NCBI GenBank assembly: GCA_903813345.2
Contig: CAIIXF020000007.1
Coordinates: 34,314,538 to 34,378,537, forward strand
Direction: 5' to 3'
Source of the DNA: Owenia fusiformis
Lineage: Eukaryota > Annelida > Polychaeta > Sabellida > Oweniidae
Length of the DNA stretch: 64,000 bases
The notes beneath the pieces are model-generated. The model saw nothing but the letters and a program-made list of their open reading frames with translations. It made no database searches and had not been told where the DNA came from. Position 1 is the stretch's first letter. Each line of letters begins with the position of its first letter. This document shows, piece after piece, positions 25,764 to 38,300 of the stretch. A program made the translations under genes and the position numbers.

Positions 25764-26972
25764 ATGGCAATGGTATTTAAGCAAAGATGTCTGCTGTTTA
25801 TGGTACTGACCTCTATATTACCATTCATACTTTACATTCTTATTACAATAAATAATCTTACAGACAGTACAACTAAACACAATCAGAAGACGGACAACAG
25901 CAACCGTGTCAGCAAAAATGAGGAACATGAACTTGTCAAAATTATTAATGAACTAGATGACAATTATGATGAGGGGATACACATTAATAACTATGGCCTT
26001 ACAAGAGGAATTAAAAAGGACCACAACATTGACAAAGAGCACAATTCCTACGATGACACAAACAAAAGATTTGAAAACAGAGAAAATAAGTATGAAAATG
26101 AAATAACTGAAAACAGTACAACTATCAATGATGTCCTTCCTGAAAACGCTTTACACTGTAACACATATGATCTCAACAAACCTTCTGATGATACTCTTAA
26201 TTGTGTTACTCTTAAGACCAAAATTGGTGATGGAAAAGTTTGTGTGCATGACCCAAAAGAGGACAAATGGTTGTCATCCTCATTGGTAAAGACGGGTCGG
26301 TGGGAAGGTTGGATCTATGATGCACTAGAAGACTGGTTCCTAGCCTCCCAAAATGCGGATATGGGCTTCATTGATATTGGTGCCAATGTCGGCGTGTTTA
26401 CTATGGTCGCTGCAATGTATGGTAAGAAGGTTGTAGCAGTTGAACCAATGATGGCCAATATAAAATGCATCCACCGAGGAATTGACATAAGTGGCTACAG
26501 AGATGATGTGGTTTTACTACACAATGCTATATCGGATTCAAGGACGCAAGTTACACTGCAGACAACTGTTGGTAATATTGCTGCAACAAGAATACAACCA
26601 AAGTCATCTCAAACAGAGTTACACCAAGGCCTAGAAGAAGTGAATACCATAACTCTAAATGACTTACTCGAAGTCACTACATTTCCAAATGCAATATTGA
26701 AGATTGATGTAGAAGGGCATGAAATTGAAGCATTCTTAAAATCATCTGATCTCTTTGCAAAAGTACATATTCCGTACATTATTATGGAATGGAAACTCAC
26801 CTTACAAAGACCAGAGTGTGTTAAGTTGATATTTTACTTGTATGACTTGGGATATTTAGCATATAACAGACACATATCAAATGAACCATTGCATGTTGAA
26901 GATTATCTCAGATGGCCTGTCGATGTATACTTTAAAATGCAGCCCTATTATTATAACAAGGCATTAACATGA
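25764..26972 (+). CDS. Membrane-anchored FkbM-family methyltransferase-like protein
   Basis: A single-exon 402-aa ORF. Residues 7-29 form a hydrophobic signal anchor after a short basic N-terminus (type II membrane topology, likely Golgi or ER lumen). Residues 30-125 are a polar, Asn/Asp/Glu-rich stem. The Rossmann-type SAM-binding fold starts near 200: FIDIGANVGVFTMVAAMYG (motif I with GANVG), VVAVEP (acidic end of strand 2), LKIDVEGHEIEAF near 312 (FkbM signature) and PYIIMEWK. Family members methylate small molecules or glycans; the substrate here is unknown. The last codons (NKALT and stop TGA) lie in a dispersed repeat, so the C-terminus was probably altered by an insertion. AATAAA follows at 27219-27224. 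Confidence 0.85.
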   Translation: MAMVFKQRCLLFMVLTSILPFILYILITINNLTDSTTKHNQKTDNSNRVSKNEEHELVKIINELDDNYDEGIHINNYGLTRGIKKDHNIDKEHNSYDDTNKRFENRENKYENEITENSTTINDVLPENALHCNTYDLNKPSDDTLNCVTLKTKIGDGKVCVHDPKEDKWLSSSLVKTGRWEGWIYDALEDWFLASQNADMGFIDIGANVGVFTMVAAMYGKKVVAVEPMMANIKCIHRGIDISGYRDDVVLLHNAISDSRTQVTLQTTVGNIAATRIQPKSSQTELHQGLEEVNTITLNDLLEVTTFPNAILKIDVEGHEIEAFLKSSDLFAKVHIPYIIMEWKLTLQRPECVKLIFYLYDLGYLAYNRHISNEPLHVEDYLRWPVDVYFKMQPYYYNKALT

Positions 26973-27100
26973 CAAAATGTCACCACCTAGTTGAAGCAAG
27001 ATAAAAAAGACCTTTTTGACCTTTAGGAGGTCATTAAAGGTCAAATCTATTTTGGCCTTGGGAATGTCATTTAAGGATCAAATCTATACTCAGTTGACTG
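26956..27100 (-). repeat. Dispersed repeat fragment overlapping the methyltransferase stop codon
   Basis: From 26958 the sequence reads ACAAGGCATTAACATGACAA and continues AATGTCACCACCTAGTTG, identical over more than 40 bases to the repeat end at 38457-38497. Downstream, TTGACCTT...AGGTCATT...AAGGTCAAATCT words match the internal units of the 38.5-39.2 kb copy. Confidence 0.8.
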
Positions 27101-27218
27101 ATTGGCAACAATTTAATGCAAAAATTATTTATATATGTTTTACATAACTATTTTTGTTATCATTTTTTGTTTTTTGTGCAATTGTTTTAAGTTCCTTTCT
27201 ACTAATTCTTGAGAATGA

Positions 27219-27224
27219 AATAAA
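27219..27224 (+). promoter_or_regulatory. Polyadenylation signal of the FkbM-type gene
   Basis: AATAAA about 250 bp after the stop codon; the only strong candidate in sense before the next repeat. Confidence 0.5.
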
Positions 27225-27231
27225 ATGTCTT

Positions 27232-27500
27232 ACCAAACCTTGTTGGAACAAAATAGCAAATGCAACATTTTCTTAGACCTCCCAATATTGTATACAAGTA
27301 CAAAGGAAATTTTGGTTGATTTAACAAAAAGTATGTAAGAACTTAAAACAAAACCCCCTAAAAATCAAGATATACCTTTTATTTCATTAACAAGATACTT
27401 TTTAAAAATCAACCAAACTTTCCTTTGTACAATTACAATATTGAGAGACCTAAACATGTTGTGTTTATGTCGTTTTGTTCCAATGAGGTTTGAATAGATG
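27232..27500. repeat. Foldback (MITE-like) inverted repeat
   Basis: Two diverged arms of about 120 bp face each other: ACCTTGTTGGAACAAAATAG near 27237 against TTTTGTTCCAATGAGGTTTG near 27473, and GTACAAAGGAAATTTTGGTTGAT near 27298 against ATCAACCAAACTTTCCTTTGTAC near 27408. No coding capacity. Confidence 0.65.
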
Positions 27501-28035
27501 TTTCATTTCATTCCGAAAATATGATACCAAGAACGGAAGAAGTGTCTGATATAGAGAAAAGTATATATACATAATTCAAATTATAATGTTACCATCCAAA
27601 AGGTGAGATTTTCAGAATGTTTTGATGACTGGTTTAAGAGAAACATGTGTTCAAAAAGTTCACCATATCGATACCACTCCTTTAATCAATGTGTCTATGA
27701 GGTCCATTGGGTTTAGCTCAAGATAAGTGTCGAGTGTCTATCGATCACTCAATGTGTATGTGAGGTCCATTGTGTTTAGCTCCTATCAATCAATCAAGAC
27801 ATGTTCGATTTTCCTAAAAAGAAAAGTGGATTGATTGCTCCAGGGGCTTTAAAGATACTGAATTTGGATGACCAAAATGAACTGAAACCAATGGATAGTA
27901 TGAGGTTTATCAATGGAGAAATAACATGGGGAACACTTATCTTAAAGCAATTAACTTTTTCTTTCAAGAAATATTTGATACATTAAAATAAAGAATAGTA
28001 ATGCATTAAACAATGTAACAAGGCACAGACGTGAA

Positions 28036-28935
28036 CAATATCGTACCTAAAACACAGCAGTGTGACAGTGAAGAATTTAGGACGGAAAATCCAAAATGGC
28101 CACCTTAAAATTAACCCAGAATGCCCAAAAACTAATCAGTTGTTAACTTTGATATGTAGAAACATCCCTGTAAATTTTAAATGAATCCGTCAAATGGTTT
28201 GGCTGGAAACCTGTAGACAAGTCTTGAAAGTGAAGATTTTAGGACGGAAAATCCAAAATGGCCACCTTGAATTTTACCCAGAATGCCAAAAAACTAATCA
28301 GTTCTTAACTTTGATACGTAGAAACATCCCTGAAAATTTCAGATGAATCCGTCAAATGGTTTGGCTGGAAACCTGTAGACAAGTCTTGAAAGTGAAGATT
28401 TTAGGACGGAAAATCCAAAATGGCCACCTTAAAATTTACCCAGAATGCCAAAAAACTAATCAGTTGTTAACTTTGATATGTAGAAACATCCCTGTAAATT
28501 TCAGATGAATCCGTCAAATGGTTTGGCTGAAAACCTGTAGACAAGTCTTGAAAGTGAAGATTTTAGGACGGAAAATCCAAAATGGCCACCTTAAAATTTA
28601 CCCAGAATGCCCAAAAACTAATCAGTTCTTAACTTTGATACGTAGAAACATTCCTGAAAATTTCAGATGAATCCGTCAAATGGTTTGGCTGGAAACCTGT
28701 AGACAAGTCTTGAAAGTGAAGATTTTAGGACGGAAAATCCAAAATGGCCACCTTAAAATTTACCCAGAATGCCCAAAAACTAATCAATTAACTTTGATAC
28801 ATAGAAACATTCCTGAAAATTTCAGATGAATCTGTCAAATGGTTTGGCTGGAAACCTGTAGACAAGCTGAAAAGTGAGACGCCGCCCGCCCGTCAAGCTG
28901 GCGACAATATCGTACCTTTATTAGGTACGATAATA
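28036..28935 (+). mobile_element. Non-autonomous element with tandem-repeat core (pearl/Helentron-like)
   Basis: A core of about five units of roughly 158-161 bp (28066-28875), each with AGGACGGAAAATCCAAAATGG, CAGAATGCC, and AATCCGTCAAATGGTTTGGCTG. It is bounded on the left by ATATCGTACCTAA (about 28038) and on the right by a short palindromic hairpin with CGTACC and GGTACG (28911-28928). This layout resembles bivalve pearl elements and Helentron-associated elements. A related element in the reverse orientation lies at 59.75-61.23 kb. Confidence 0.65.
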
Positions 28936-28939
28936 AAAA

Positions 28940-29205
28940 TGATTGCATTTTTGGTGAAATGAGGTCATAATCCAAGATATAACTGTCTGAAATTGTTTGC
29001 GATAACCTACGTGCTCCTTTGAAATTTCATCTGATAATAACACCTATTCGACACTATTTGCCCAAAGATTATGTGGGATCAACTTGCATGCTTGATGAGA
29101 ATCCGTTCATTTTGAAAGGGATAACTACCTCTTTGTACCTTGGTAATTTGACAAATGTCAAAGAACTTATTGGCCAGCTCAGTTTTTGTGTGTTACAGGT
29201 ATATA
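28940..29205. other. Spacer between tandem-core element and BTB-ZF 3' end
   Basis: No recognised feature. An open frame from 29019 on the plus strand runs antisense over the 3' end of the BTB-ZF gene and is not considered coding. Confidence 0.4.
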
Positions 29206-29211
29206 TTTATT
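29206..29211 (-). promoter_or_regulatory. Polyadenylation signal of the BTB-ZF gene
   Basis: TTTATT on the plus strand (AATAAA in sense), about 105 bp after the BTB-ZF stop codon. Confidence 0.5.
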
Positions 29212-29313
29212 TCATATCTTTTAAGGTAGCCTATTCCAGAGAATGTTGGCTTTCAATAACATTAACACCATCTATAATGTCTGGATGGTTCACAACTAGA
29301 GTTCACAGTGCCA

Positions 29314-32300
29314 TCATTCCAGGTCTTCACCGATGCAAAGGGCTGACTGAAGGTTTGACTGCCCCTCTACATGGACATCAACCAATGTATTTTCCATGTT
29401 GGTAGCATCTAAAATATCTGATGCTCCCTCTTTATCTAATAGCAATAATTCTTTCAATTCACTTATCCTATATGACCTATACACCGTTCCGTCTTGATTT
29501 ATAAAACTCAGACCAACTTGGGAGTCATTTCTTTCTGACTCTGAATCAGATTCTTTTATAACGGTTTCTTGATAACCTTGTTCATTCTGTGAAGAAATAT
29601 CTTCAGGTTCCATAATAGTTTCAATATACGCATTCTCATCTGATGAAGCTTCTGTCACATCTTTCATCATATGTGTAGTTTCCGAATTATCATGGTTGCT
29701 TAGAGAGACTGCAGTCCCATCTTTAGTGATAACAACTGCACTGTTCAAATCTTCTGTTTCCCTGTTTAGTTTAGGTTGAGATAGTTTTTGCTTTGTGATA
29801 ACCTGCAGTTTGTGCACTGTCCTTAGATGTTTAGTAAAGTTGCCTTTCATGGCACCTCTGTAGTTACATAGATGGCACTGGAATTTCTTCTCACCCTGAA
29901 ATGTAAATAATAGTACATGTAGTATGGTTTAATGTACAATTGCATGGGATGATCGTAGCCACAAAGCCAGGATTATAAACGACAAACCAGGGTCATAGAA
30001 ACTGTCAAGATATTGACCTTGTTTATGTACAAAATTGACCTTGCTCATATCCAAAACTGACCTTTTTCATATTCAAAAGTGACCTTGCTCATATACAAAA
30101 CTGACCTTGTTCATTTTCAAAACTGACCTTCATATACATGACTGACTTTGTTTCATATACAAATCAGACCTCGTTCATATACATTACTGACCTTGTTCAT
30201 ATATACAAAACCTTGTTCATATACAAAATTGACCTTTTTCATATCCAAAACTGACCTTTTTCATATTCAAAAGTGACCTTGCTCATATACAAAACTGACC
30301 TTGTTCATTTTCAAAACTGACCTTCATATACATGACTGACTTTGTTTCATATACAAAACAGACCTCGTTCATATACATTACTGACCCTGTTCATATACAA
30401 AGCTGACCTTGTTCATATACAAAACTAACCTTGTTTATATGCATAAGACTGAGGTGCTCCAGGAAGGCTTTCTTCTTGATACACTTGAAATTACAGTCAG
30501 AATAGGTGCATTTGAACTTTTTATCTGAAATGAAGAATTTTATATATGAATTCATCCAGAGTTTTTCACTAAATGTTCAGGTTGTAAAAGTATCAATAAT
30601 ATTTAGATTGCAATAGTTATCTGTCTCTGAATTTGTTTGATTATATAAATGTTAATCTTACTAGCAACAATTTTGGGATGATTTTGTCAATAGTGAGGAA
30701 AAATTGTTGAATATTCCACCACAATTGACAAAGTTATTAATCTATTTGCATATTGTTTAGAAATTGTAAAAACATCTCAAGATTTGTCCTAAAATCTTGA
30801 CAATTTATATTGTTAGATGTGCTGTATAGTTCATACCAACTGCATGGAATTTCTTGTGTCCATTTTTAGACGAGACATCAACGAAACATTTGCCACAAAT
30901 CTCACACATTTCTGGTTTATCTCCACGATGACGTAGTAGATGGACCTCATAATTTCTCTTCACTTCTGTCCAGTAATCACAAAGTTCACAGAAGTATCTG
31001 AAATCACAGTCATGATAAAATCACCTTGTTAAATAGTGATATATCACACTTGTTTGTTGAAAGAATAACATATACATGTACCTGATGGGCACCTCGTTAG
31101 CTGCTAATTATGAGGAACTCAAAAAAGAAGCATTTCATTGAAATAGGCTGGTGTTTTATTCACAGTCAATAAACTGGACATGTATAGTACTTTATCCAAA
31201 TATGGATCATGGGACCTTTTCAAAGCACTGCTCCAAATTAACAAACCTCTACAAGTGGAACACCTTCCAAGTGGAACACCTTCCAAGTGGAACACTATTT
31301 TGAGGTATTCCACTTACACAGGTTTTATTGTGCATCTTCATAAGACTATTTTATTACTTCTTCAAGTCTCCCTAATAGCATCATATAATACATACCAAAA
31401 CCAACAATATCAAAATGCATGCTGTAAACAAATACAGTGAAACCTGCAAAGAGGAACACCTCTGTAAGTGGAACACTTTTTAGAGTCCAAACACCACACC
31501 TCCTAAGGGGGGCGCTTTATAGAGGTACAAAAGGTGTTCCACTTAGACAGGTTTTACTGTATTGGATTTCAAAGAAATCAACCATATTCACGGGGGATAA
31601 GCAAAACGAGGGCGAAGCCACGGACTGCGACTCGCGTAATTCAAAACGAGGTTACAACGCATTATAGCTGAACAATGACTGTAAGTCCAAACTTAATTTG
31701 GAAGGCATGTTAGGATTTGGGGTAGATTATTGGTTTGGATATTCTACAGAATAGCTAGTATGTTCCAGTCGGTGATCAACATATTCATACTCCACCTGCA
31801 ATGGCATTCTTGGTGCTCGGCTGTCCAATAGTTTAGCATGAACACAAATGAATTCGAAATCTGCCACAAAAAATGTAATTTTGTCAATATTTGTCCCTAA
31901 TATACCGATTTAAACAAAGGAATCAGAAATGACATCGAATTAATATAACTATTCATGTTCTGTTGTTACAATTACATCTTCGTGTGATATTTGGTAAGCG
32001 GAAAACGTACAATTACATAGAAAACTGGAATTTATAATAGTCGCAGTCCATCCATCTGCCCAACGCAGTCCGCGACTCAGTGTTGCTTTATATCTGAAGC
32101 TGAACGCAATCACAGCCAAAGGTAGATAGCACGATGTGTGTACAGGTGTGGCTGAAATGGAGCAACTTTGGACAAAATTGAATATAAAGGGCTATTTTAA
32201 TAGACCTACATCGTGTCTCAATCCATTCTGCAAATATATACAAGCTGTCAAATACAGCTGAAATCATAAATTTATGGTAGCTAGCAATATTGATGGACTG

Positions 32301-35300
32301 TTGGAAAGATCATCCAAAATTACATTAACTCACCAACTCTCCAATTATTTGATATTTTCCTGATATCTTAAATACTAGTTAATGTACCCTTCCCCAACAG
32401 CTTTTATTGCCTCATCAAAAAGTTAATTGTTTCGCATTTCTACTTCTTATAAAAAGTCTCACCACTATCCAATTATCTATATATTTAACCCTATCCACAA
32501 ATTGGTTTGTAATAAACATATTACGTTGTCATCTTGCGCTCGACTGTTCTGCCAAATACGCTATTGAATTGCCATATTTCTAGGTCTTAAACGATACAAT
32601 ATAGCAATTTGGGACATTGATTCAGGTAATAGATATATGTTAATCAACGTAACTTTGAATGATAATCTGGATGCTGACTTTCTTTTCCTGAAACAATAAT
32701 AGCGTAGGAATATAGTTTACACTATCTTATTTATTTTGTGTTCGCGGCTGGACTGCGTTACTTAGAATATCAATGGAGGCTGTGTTGCGTTGTTGAAATA
32801 GCTTTGTTTACTGGACTGCGTCCACTATGAATGCGCAGTTTGAATCTAATTTTCTCCTCATGAACACATTCTATTACCAAATCATTTTCACGAATTATAC
32901 TCGGAGCCTCAACTAACCTTTAGATATCAGAAACGTGTTAAAACTCCTTTCAAATGTATAGTAAATTAAATAATATGCACATATTTTACAGGTAAAATCA
33001 GAACTTTGCTACTGTTTTAGCTTGATCTGGACAACTGCTTATTTTCTTATCTACAGACTAACAGTAGATACAGAATAATATTTTGGTCACCGATTAGACA
33101 CTACGATAGCATTTAAAATACCTGGATTTCTCTATTTTGTCGGAAGAAGCAGAAGGCACTGCCTGAAGGCAGAAGGCCAGAAGGCTGGGCTGCGGTGTAA
33201 AGTTACGCGAGTCGCAGTCCGTGGCTTCGCCCTCGTTTTGCTTATCCCCCGTGATATTCATATGACTTATGCATACAAGTCAATTTATATGCGAGTATAT
33301 ACATATGCTTAACCACATTTAATATAAACCAATAAAAAAACTGAAGCATATCCTTGTTCATTATTTATACAACTGCAATTCCTATTCAGAAGATACACTT
33401 TCACTCTGGTCACCTTTTGAAAATTTCTCTGAGAAATGTTATGTGCAAAATGCTATTTTTGTGGCTCAACAAAATCTGTTGAGTTTCATTGCAGGTGTGA
33501 ATAGTATACTTGTATAGACCTCCCTAATATGTGATACCATTTGAACTTGAAGATGAATAAATTTGTTGAGCTAAAACCACAAAGTATATCTAGCATTTAC
33601 ATGTTGTTTACATAATAGGTTAAATAATGAAATTATAGAATCAGATGTTTATCCAGATATATAAACATTTTATGTTTCTAGCTTAACCAAACAAATAAAC
33701 CATTTACTCCCACAGAACTATTCCGTATGTTGTTCAAGATCATTTCATGTGATCTGTTAAGATGAAAAGTTTGACAATAATCTTTGCATGGCTCACTGCT
33801 ATATCAGCGCATGAGCTTTGTACAACAGATGATATCGAAAGACTCTCCAGGGAGATGTCTCAACTGAGAGAAGAAATTGGTGCCTGTAAAGATAAAGGTA
33901 AGAAAGAAATTAGAACTTCAATTGAATTTCTGTCATAAAATAATGTCTGCAGTTTTTTCCACTATTCGATTGTATTGATTTAAGATTTTTTGGGAAGTTT
34001 CTTGGTGTGAAAATCTAGAAAAAAAGTTTTGGACAAGCTAGGTAAATTTCTATCATCCTTGAAATAAAACAAAAAATAAAAGGTTCTTTGCTGCTAATTT
34101 CCCTTAATGATCATAATCATACACAGTACTAGTATCATTAATGAGAACTCTTCAATTGGATTTTCAGCATTGCGGAATAGTTTTTAGATATAAAATCATA
34201 TGATCATTTTATTCATTTTTCTCTCAGGAAGGCTGAATCTCAGGCCATGATCCTATTATACTAGTTCTTAACATGCCATAGAACTGAAATATTCTTACAG
34301 TATTGCAAATGAGAAATTGAGAAACATGAGTGATCTGGTACACTTTCCACATAAAATATATCTATTTTCCAATTATAATTACCCAGTTATCAGTAACTAG
34401 TTAGCAGGTGGCCAACCTGAAGAATTTTTTTACTTGCATTTATTCTACATTGTGCAATATGTGCATTTTCCAGGTTCTGTTGACACTGATGTAAATGACT
34501 GTACTTCCCAAAAGAATGGAATAGCGAAAATCACAAGACAAAATGGTCGCAAATTTGACGCATTATGCAAAAATGAATGGTTGATAGTCTTGAACCGCTT
34601 TGATGGGTCTGTTAACTTTAACAAGGGATGGGATACATATAAGTCAGGTCTTGGAGATGTGGATGGAGAATATTTCATTGGTTTAGAAAATCTGGTTGGC
34701 GTGCTGAAACAAGGAAAGTATAAGCTCCGCGTAGAGCTAACAACTTGGCCAGATGATGGGAGTAAGACAAAATATGCTGATTATGGAAAATTTGATGTTG
34801 GTGATGAATCTGAAAATTATCGACTAACAGTAGGGGAGTACTCTGGTACAGCAGGTGACTCAATATATTCAATGGTAAACAGAGATGCTCACCTTTGGAC
34901 ATTGAATGGCTTTGAATTTACCACATATGATAGGGATAATGACAACTATTTTGGGGGTAACTGCGCCAACTGGAAAAATGCAAATGGGAAAAGTTCAGGA
35001 CCGATGTGGTTCAACCACTGTTCAGTAGCAAGATTTTTTGCACCCTATATGAAAAATTCTCGATGCAAAGATCGATGGAATTGCATTGTTTGGTATTTCT
35101 GGCCTGATAAGATAGGAAAACCTGATAACAGTTGGTACCATTTTAAGGAATTACGCTTGATGATAAAGCCAACCTCATAGATAAGATTTTAATGTTTTAA
35201 TGATTATGATAAAATATTAATAAAGCAATATCTTCTCTATAAACAATTATTCTGTCACCTTTAATGAAAAGTTTAAATTCCTGTGATGGGGGAATAATTT

Positions 35301-38300
35301 AAATTTTCTAATAAGGGAAAAATTCCAGCAATCTTATTACATACAATCGCAAAGAGTGTGATACAAAATCTGGAATTAAAAGCTTTGAAGCTTTGAAAAA
35401 ATCAGCCTATGCAATTCAAACACTTGTGTTTGAGTCATTGCCCAGACATATGAACAAATGGACAGAAGATGGTTCCTGTATCCCTACACAAACAGGGATG
35501 TTTTTGTGAACATTTATCTAAATGAGCACAGATCAAAACACTTTGTCAGTCCCATTTATGAAGATGTCCCCTTAACTCCCATGTTACTTAAACCTATAGA
35601 ACGAACCTCAATTTGAATCAAGTAGAAAAAAGATCTTTTTGGCCATTTTAGCCACTTTCAGAGTACTTGGGCTCACAGCTACAGTTTACTATACATTTGC
35701 ACATAGCCATCATTTAGATTGATGGCTATGGAAAACTTGATATTCCCAGTCCATTTTAAAGGTCTTTTGTAAAAATGTAAGAAATCTTGGAAACACTTAC
35801 TCTACTTCAATCGATGCTTAAAGGACAACTGAAATAGCTTTTCTCAACTTGCAGCTACAAAAATGTGGTTTTCTCCATTGTAAGCCCAACCTAGAGTTCT
35901 TGCGATAGCCATCATAAAATAAATGTTAGATAACTGCTAACGGTCATAAATAACGAAATAAAACTAACTGATCAATCAAATTGGCCCCCACATGATAAGT
36001 AACGTCATATACAAAATATAGCTTTGGTTTATTGGTTCCTTAGTAATCACAACGTCACGGCAACCATAGGATTGTAGTGTAAACCAAAACAAAACATTTT
36101 GGCATTATGACGTTATGGGCCACGTGGGGACCAGTGAGAGATCACGTGGGGGCCAATAACGTCACAACCAATTCGAATATTGCTTATTAAGCAGTTATAA
36201 CGATCGTTAGAGTGAAATAATTTTCGCACTACTGATGAGAAAACATGTCCAAATATATTTATCAAAAAATTACATTGATTCCTTTAGGTTAAAAATACCA
36301 TTTCATATCTGCTTTAACATTCTAAGGTATTGTTTTTCTAACCATATCGGGCTATCCGGAGTGGAAGAGGAAATATATTGACGAAAATCTGATCGGAGTT
36401 GATCATTTTCAAGATGGCTTTTCAGGAAGTCTCGCCAATGCGCATGCTAAAACCGGAAATTTCATGACATGGAGGCGCATGCACATTACTCAACTTCCTA
36501 AAAAGCCATCTCAGCAATGATTTCATGACAGCTATGCCTTCACACATTTTAATGGGTATCCTGTCCTTTATATGAATGGGGTAGTGGCTGGGCTGGGCAT
36601 GATGCTTGTACATATGGTAGTTCCATTCTCTTACCTTTTATATGAATCGGGTAGTGGCTTGGCATAATGCTTGTACAAATGGTAGTTCCAATCTCTTACC
36701 TTTTGTATGAATCGGGGAGTGGCTGAGCATGATGCTTGTACATATGGTAATTCCATTCTCTTACCTTTTATATGAATGGGGTAGTGGCTGAGCATGATAC
36801 TTGCGGGGATGCTTGTACATATGGTAATTCCATTCTCTTACCTTTTGTATGAATGGGGTAGTGGCTGGGCATGATGCTTGTACATATGGTAATTCCATTC
36901 TCTTACCTTTTATATGAATGGGGTAGTGGCTGAGCATGATGCTTGTACATATGGTAATTCCATTCTCTTACCTTTTGTATGAATGGGGTAGTGGCTGGGC
37001 ATGATGCTTGTACATATGGTAATTCCATTCTCTTACCTTTTATATGAATGGGGTAGTGGCTGGGCATGATGCTTGTACATATGGTAATTCCATTCTCTTA
37101 CCTTTTATATGAATCGGGTAGTGGCTGAGCATGATGCTTGTACATATGGTAATTACATTCTCTTACTTTTTATATGAACCAGGTAGTGACTGAGCATGAT
37201 GCTTGTACATATGGTAATTCCATTCTCTTACCTTTTATATGAATCGGGTAGTGGCTGAGCATGATACTTGTACATATGGTTATTACATTCTCTTACTTTT
37301 TATATGAACCAGGTAGTGACTGAGCATGATGCTTGTACATATGGTAATTCCATTCTCTTACCTTTTATATGAATCGGGTAGTGGCTGAGCATGATACTTG
37401 TACATATGGTAATTACATTCTCTTACTTTTTATATGAACCAGGTAGTGACTGAGCATGATGCTTGTACATATGGTAATTCCATTCTCTTACCTTTTATAT
37501 GAATCAGGTAGTGGCTGAGCATGATGCTTGTACATATGGTAATTCCATTCTCTTACCTTTTATATGAATCAGGTAGTGTCTGAGCATGATGCTTGTACAT
37601 ATGGTAATTTCATTCTCTTACCTTTTATATGAATGGGGTAGTGGCTGAGCATGGTGCTTGCGGGGATGCTTGTACATATGGTAATTCCATTCTCTTACCT
37701 TTTGTATGAATGGGGTAGTGGCTGAGCATGATGCTTGTACATATGGTAATTCCATTCTCTTGCCTTTTATATGAATCGGGTAGTGGCTGGGCATGATACT
37801 TGCGGGGATGCTTGTACATATGGTAATTCCATTCTCTTACCTTTTGTATGAATGGGGTAGTGGCTGGGCATGATGCTTGTACATATGGTAATTCCATTCT
37901 CTTACCTTTTATATGAATCGGGTAGTGGCTGAGCATGATGCTTGCAGGGATGCTTGTACATATGGTAATTCCATTCTCTTACCTTTTGTATGAATGGGGT
38001 AGTGGCTGGGCATGATGCTTGTACATATGGTAATTCCATTCTCTTACCTTTTATATGAATCAGGTAGTGGCTGGGCATGATACTTGCGGGGATGCTTGTA
38101 CATATGGTAATTCCATTCTCTTACCTTTTATATGAATCGGGTAGTGGCTTGGCATAATGCTTGTACATATGGTAGTTCCATTCTCTTACCTTTTATATGA
38201 ATCGGGTAGTGGCTGGCCATGATGCTTGTACATATGGTAGTTCCATTCCCTCCTCGTTCTGTAACTTTTCCCACACTCTGTGCACAGAAATCGCTTTGGT

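Noticed and set aside
27801-27986. 61-codon plus-strand frame after the FkbM-type gene
   Set aside because: No recognisable domain, no splice context, and it sits between repeats.
29019-29405. 128-codon plus-strand frame
   Set aside because: Antisense over the BTB-ZF terminal exon and its 3' UTR; no domain.
37625-37936. 103-codon minus-strand frame in the 65-bp minisatellite
   Set aside because: It reads out of the zinc-finger frame across junction-derived repeat units; no start context or domain.
36556-38190. CRISPR-like array
   Set aside because: Units are contiguous tandem copies without unique spacers, in a eukaryotic intron, and derive from the adjoining exon.
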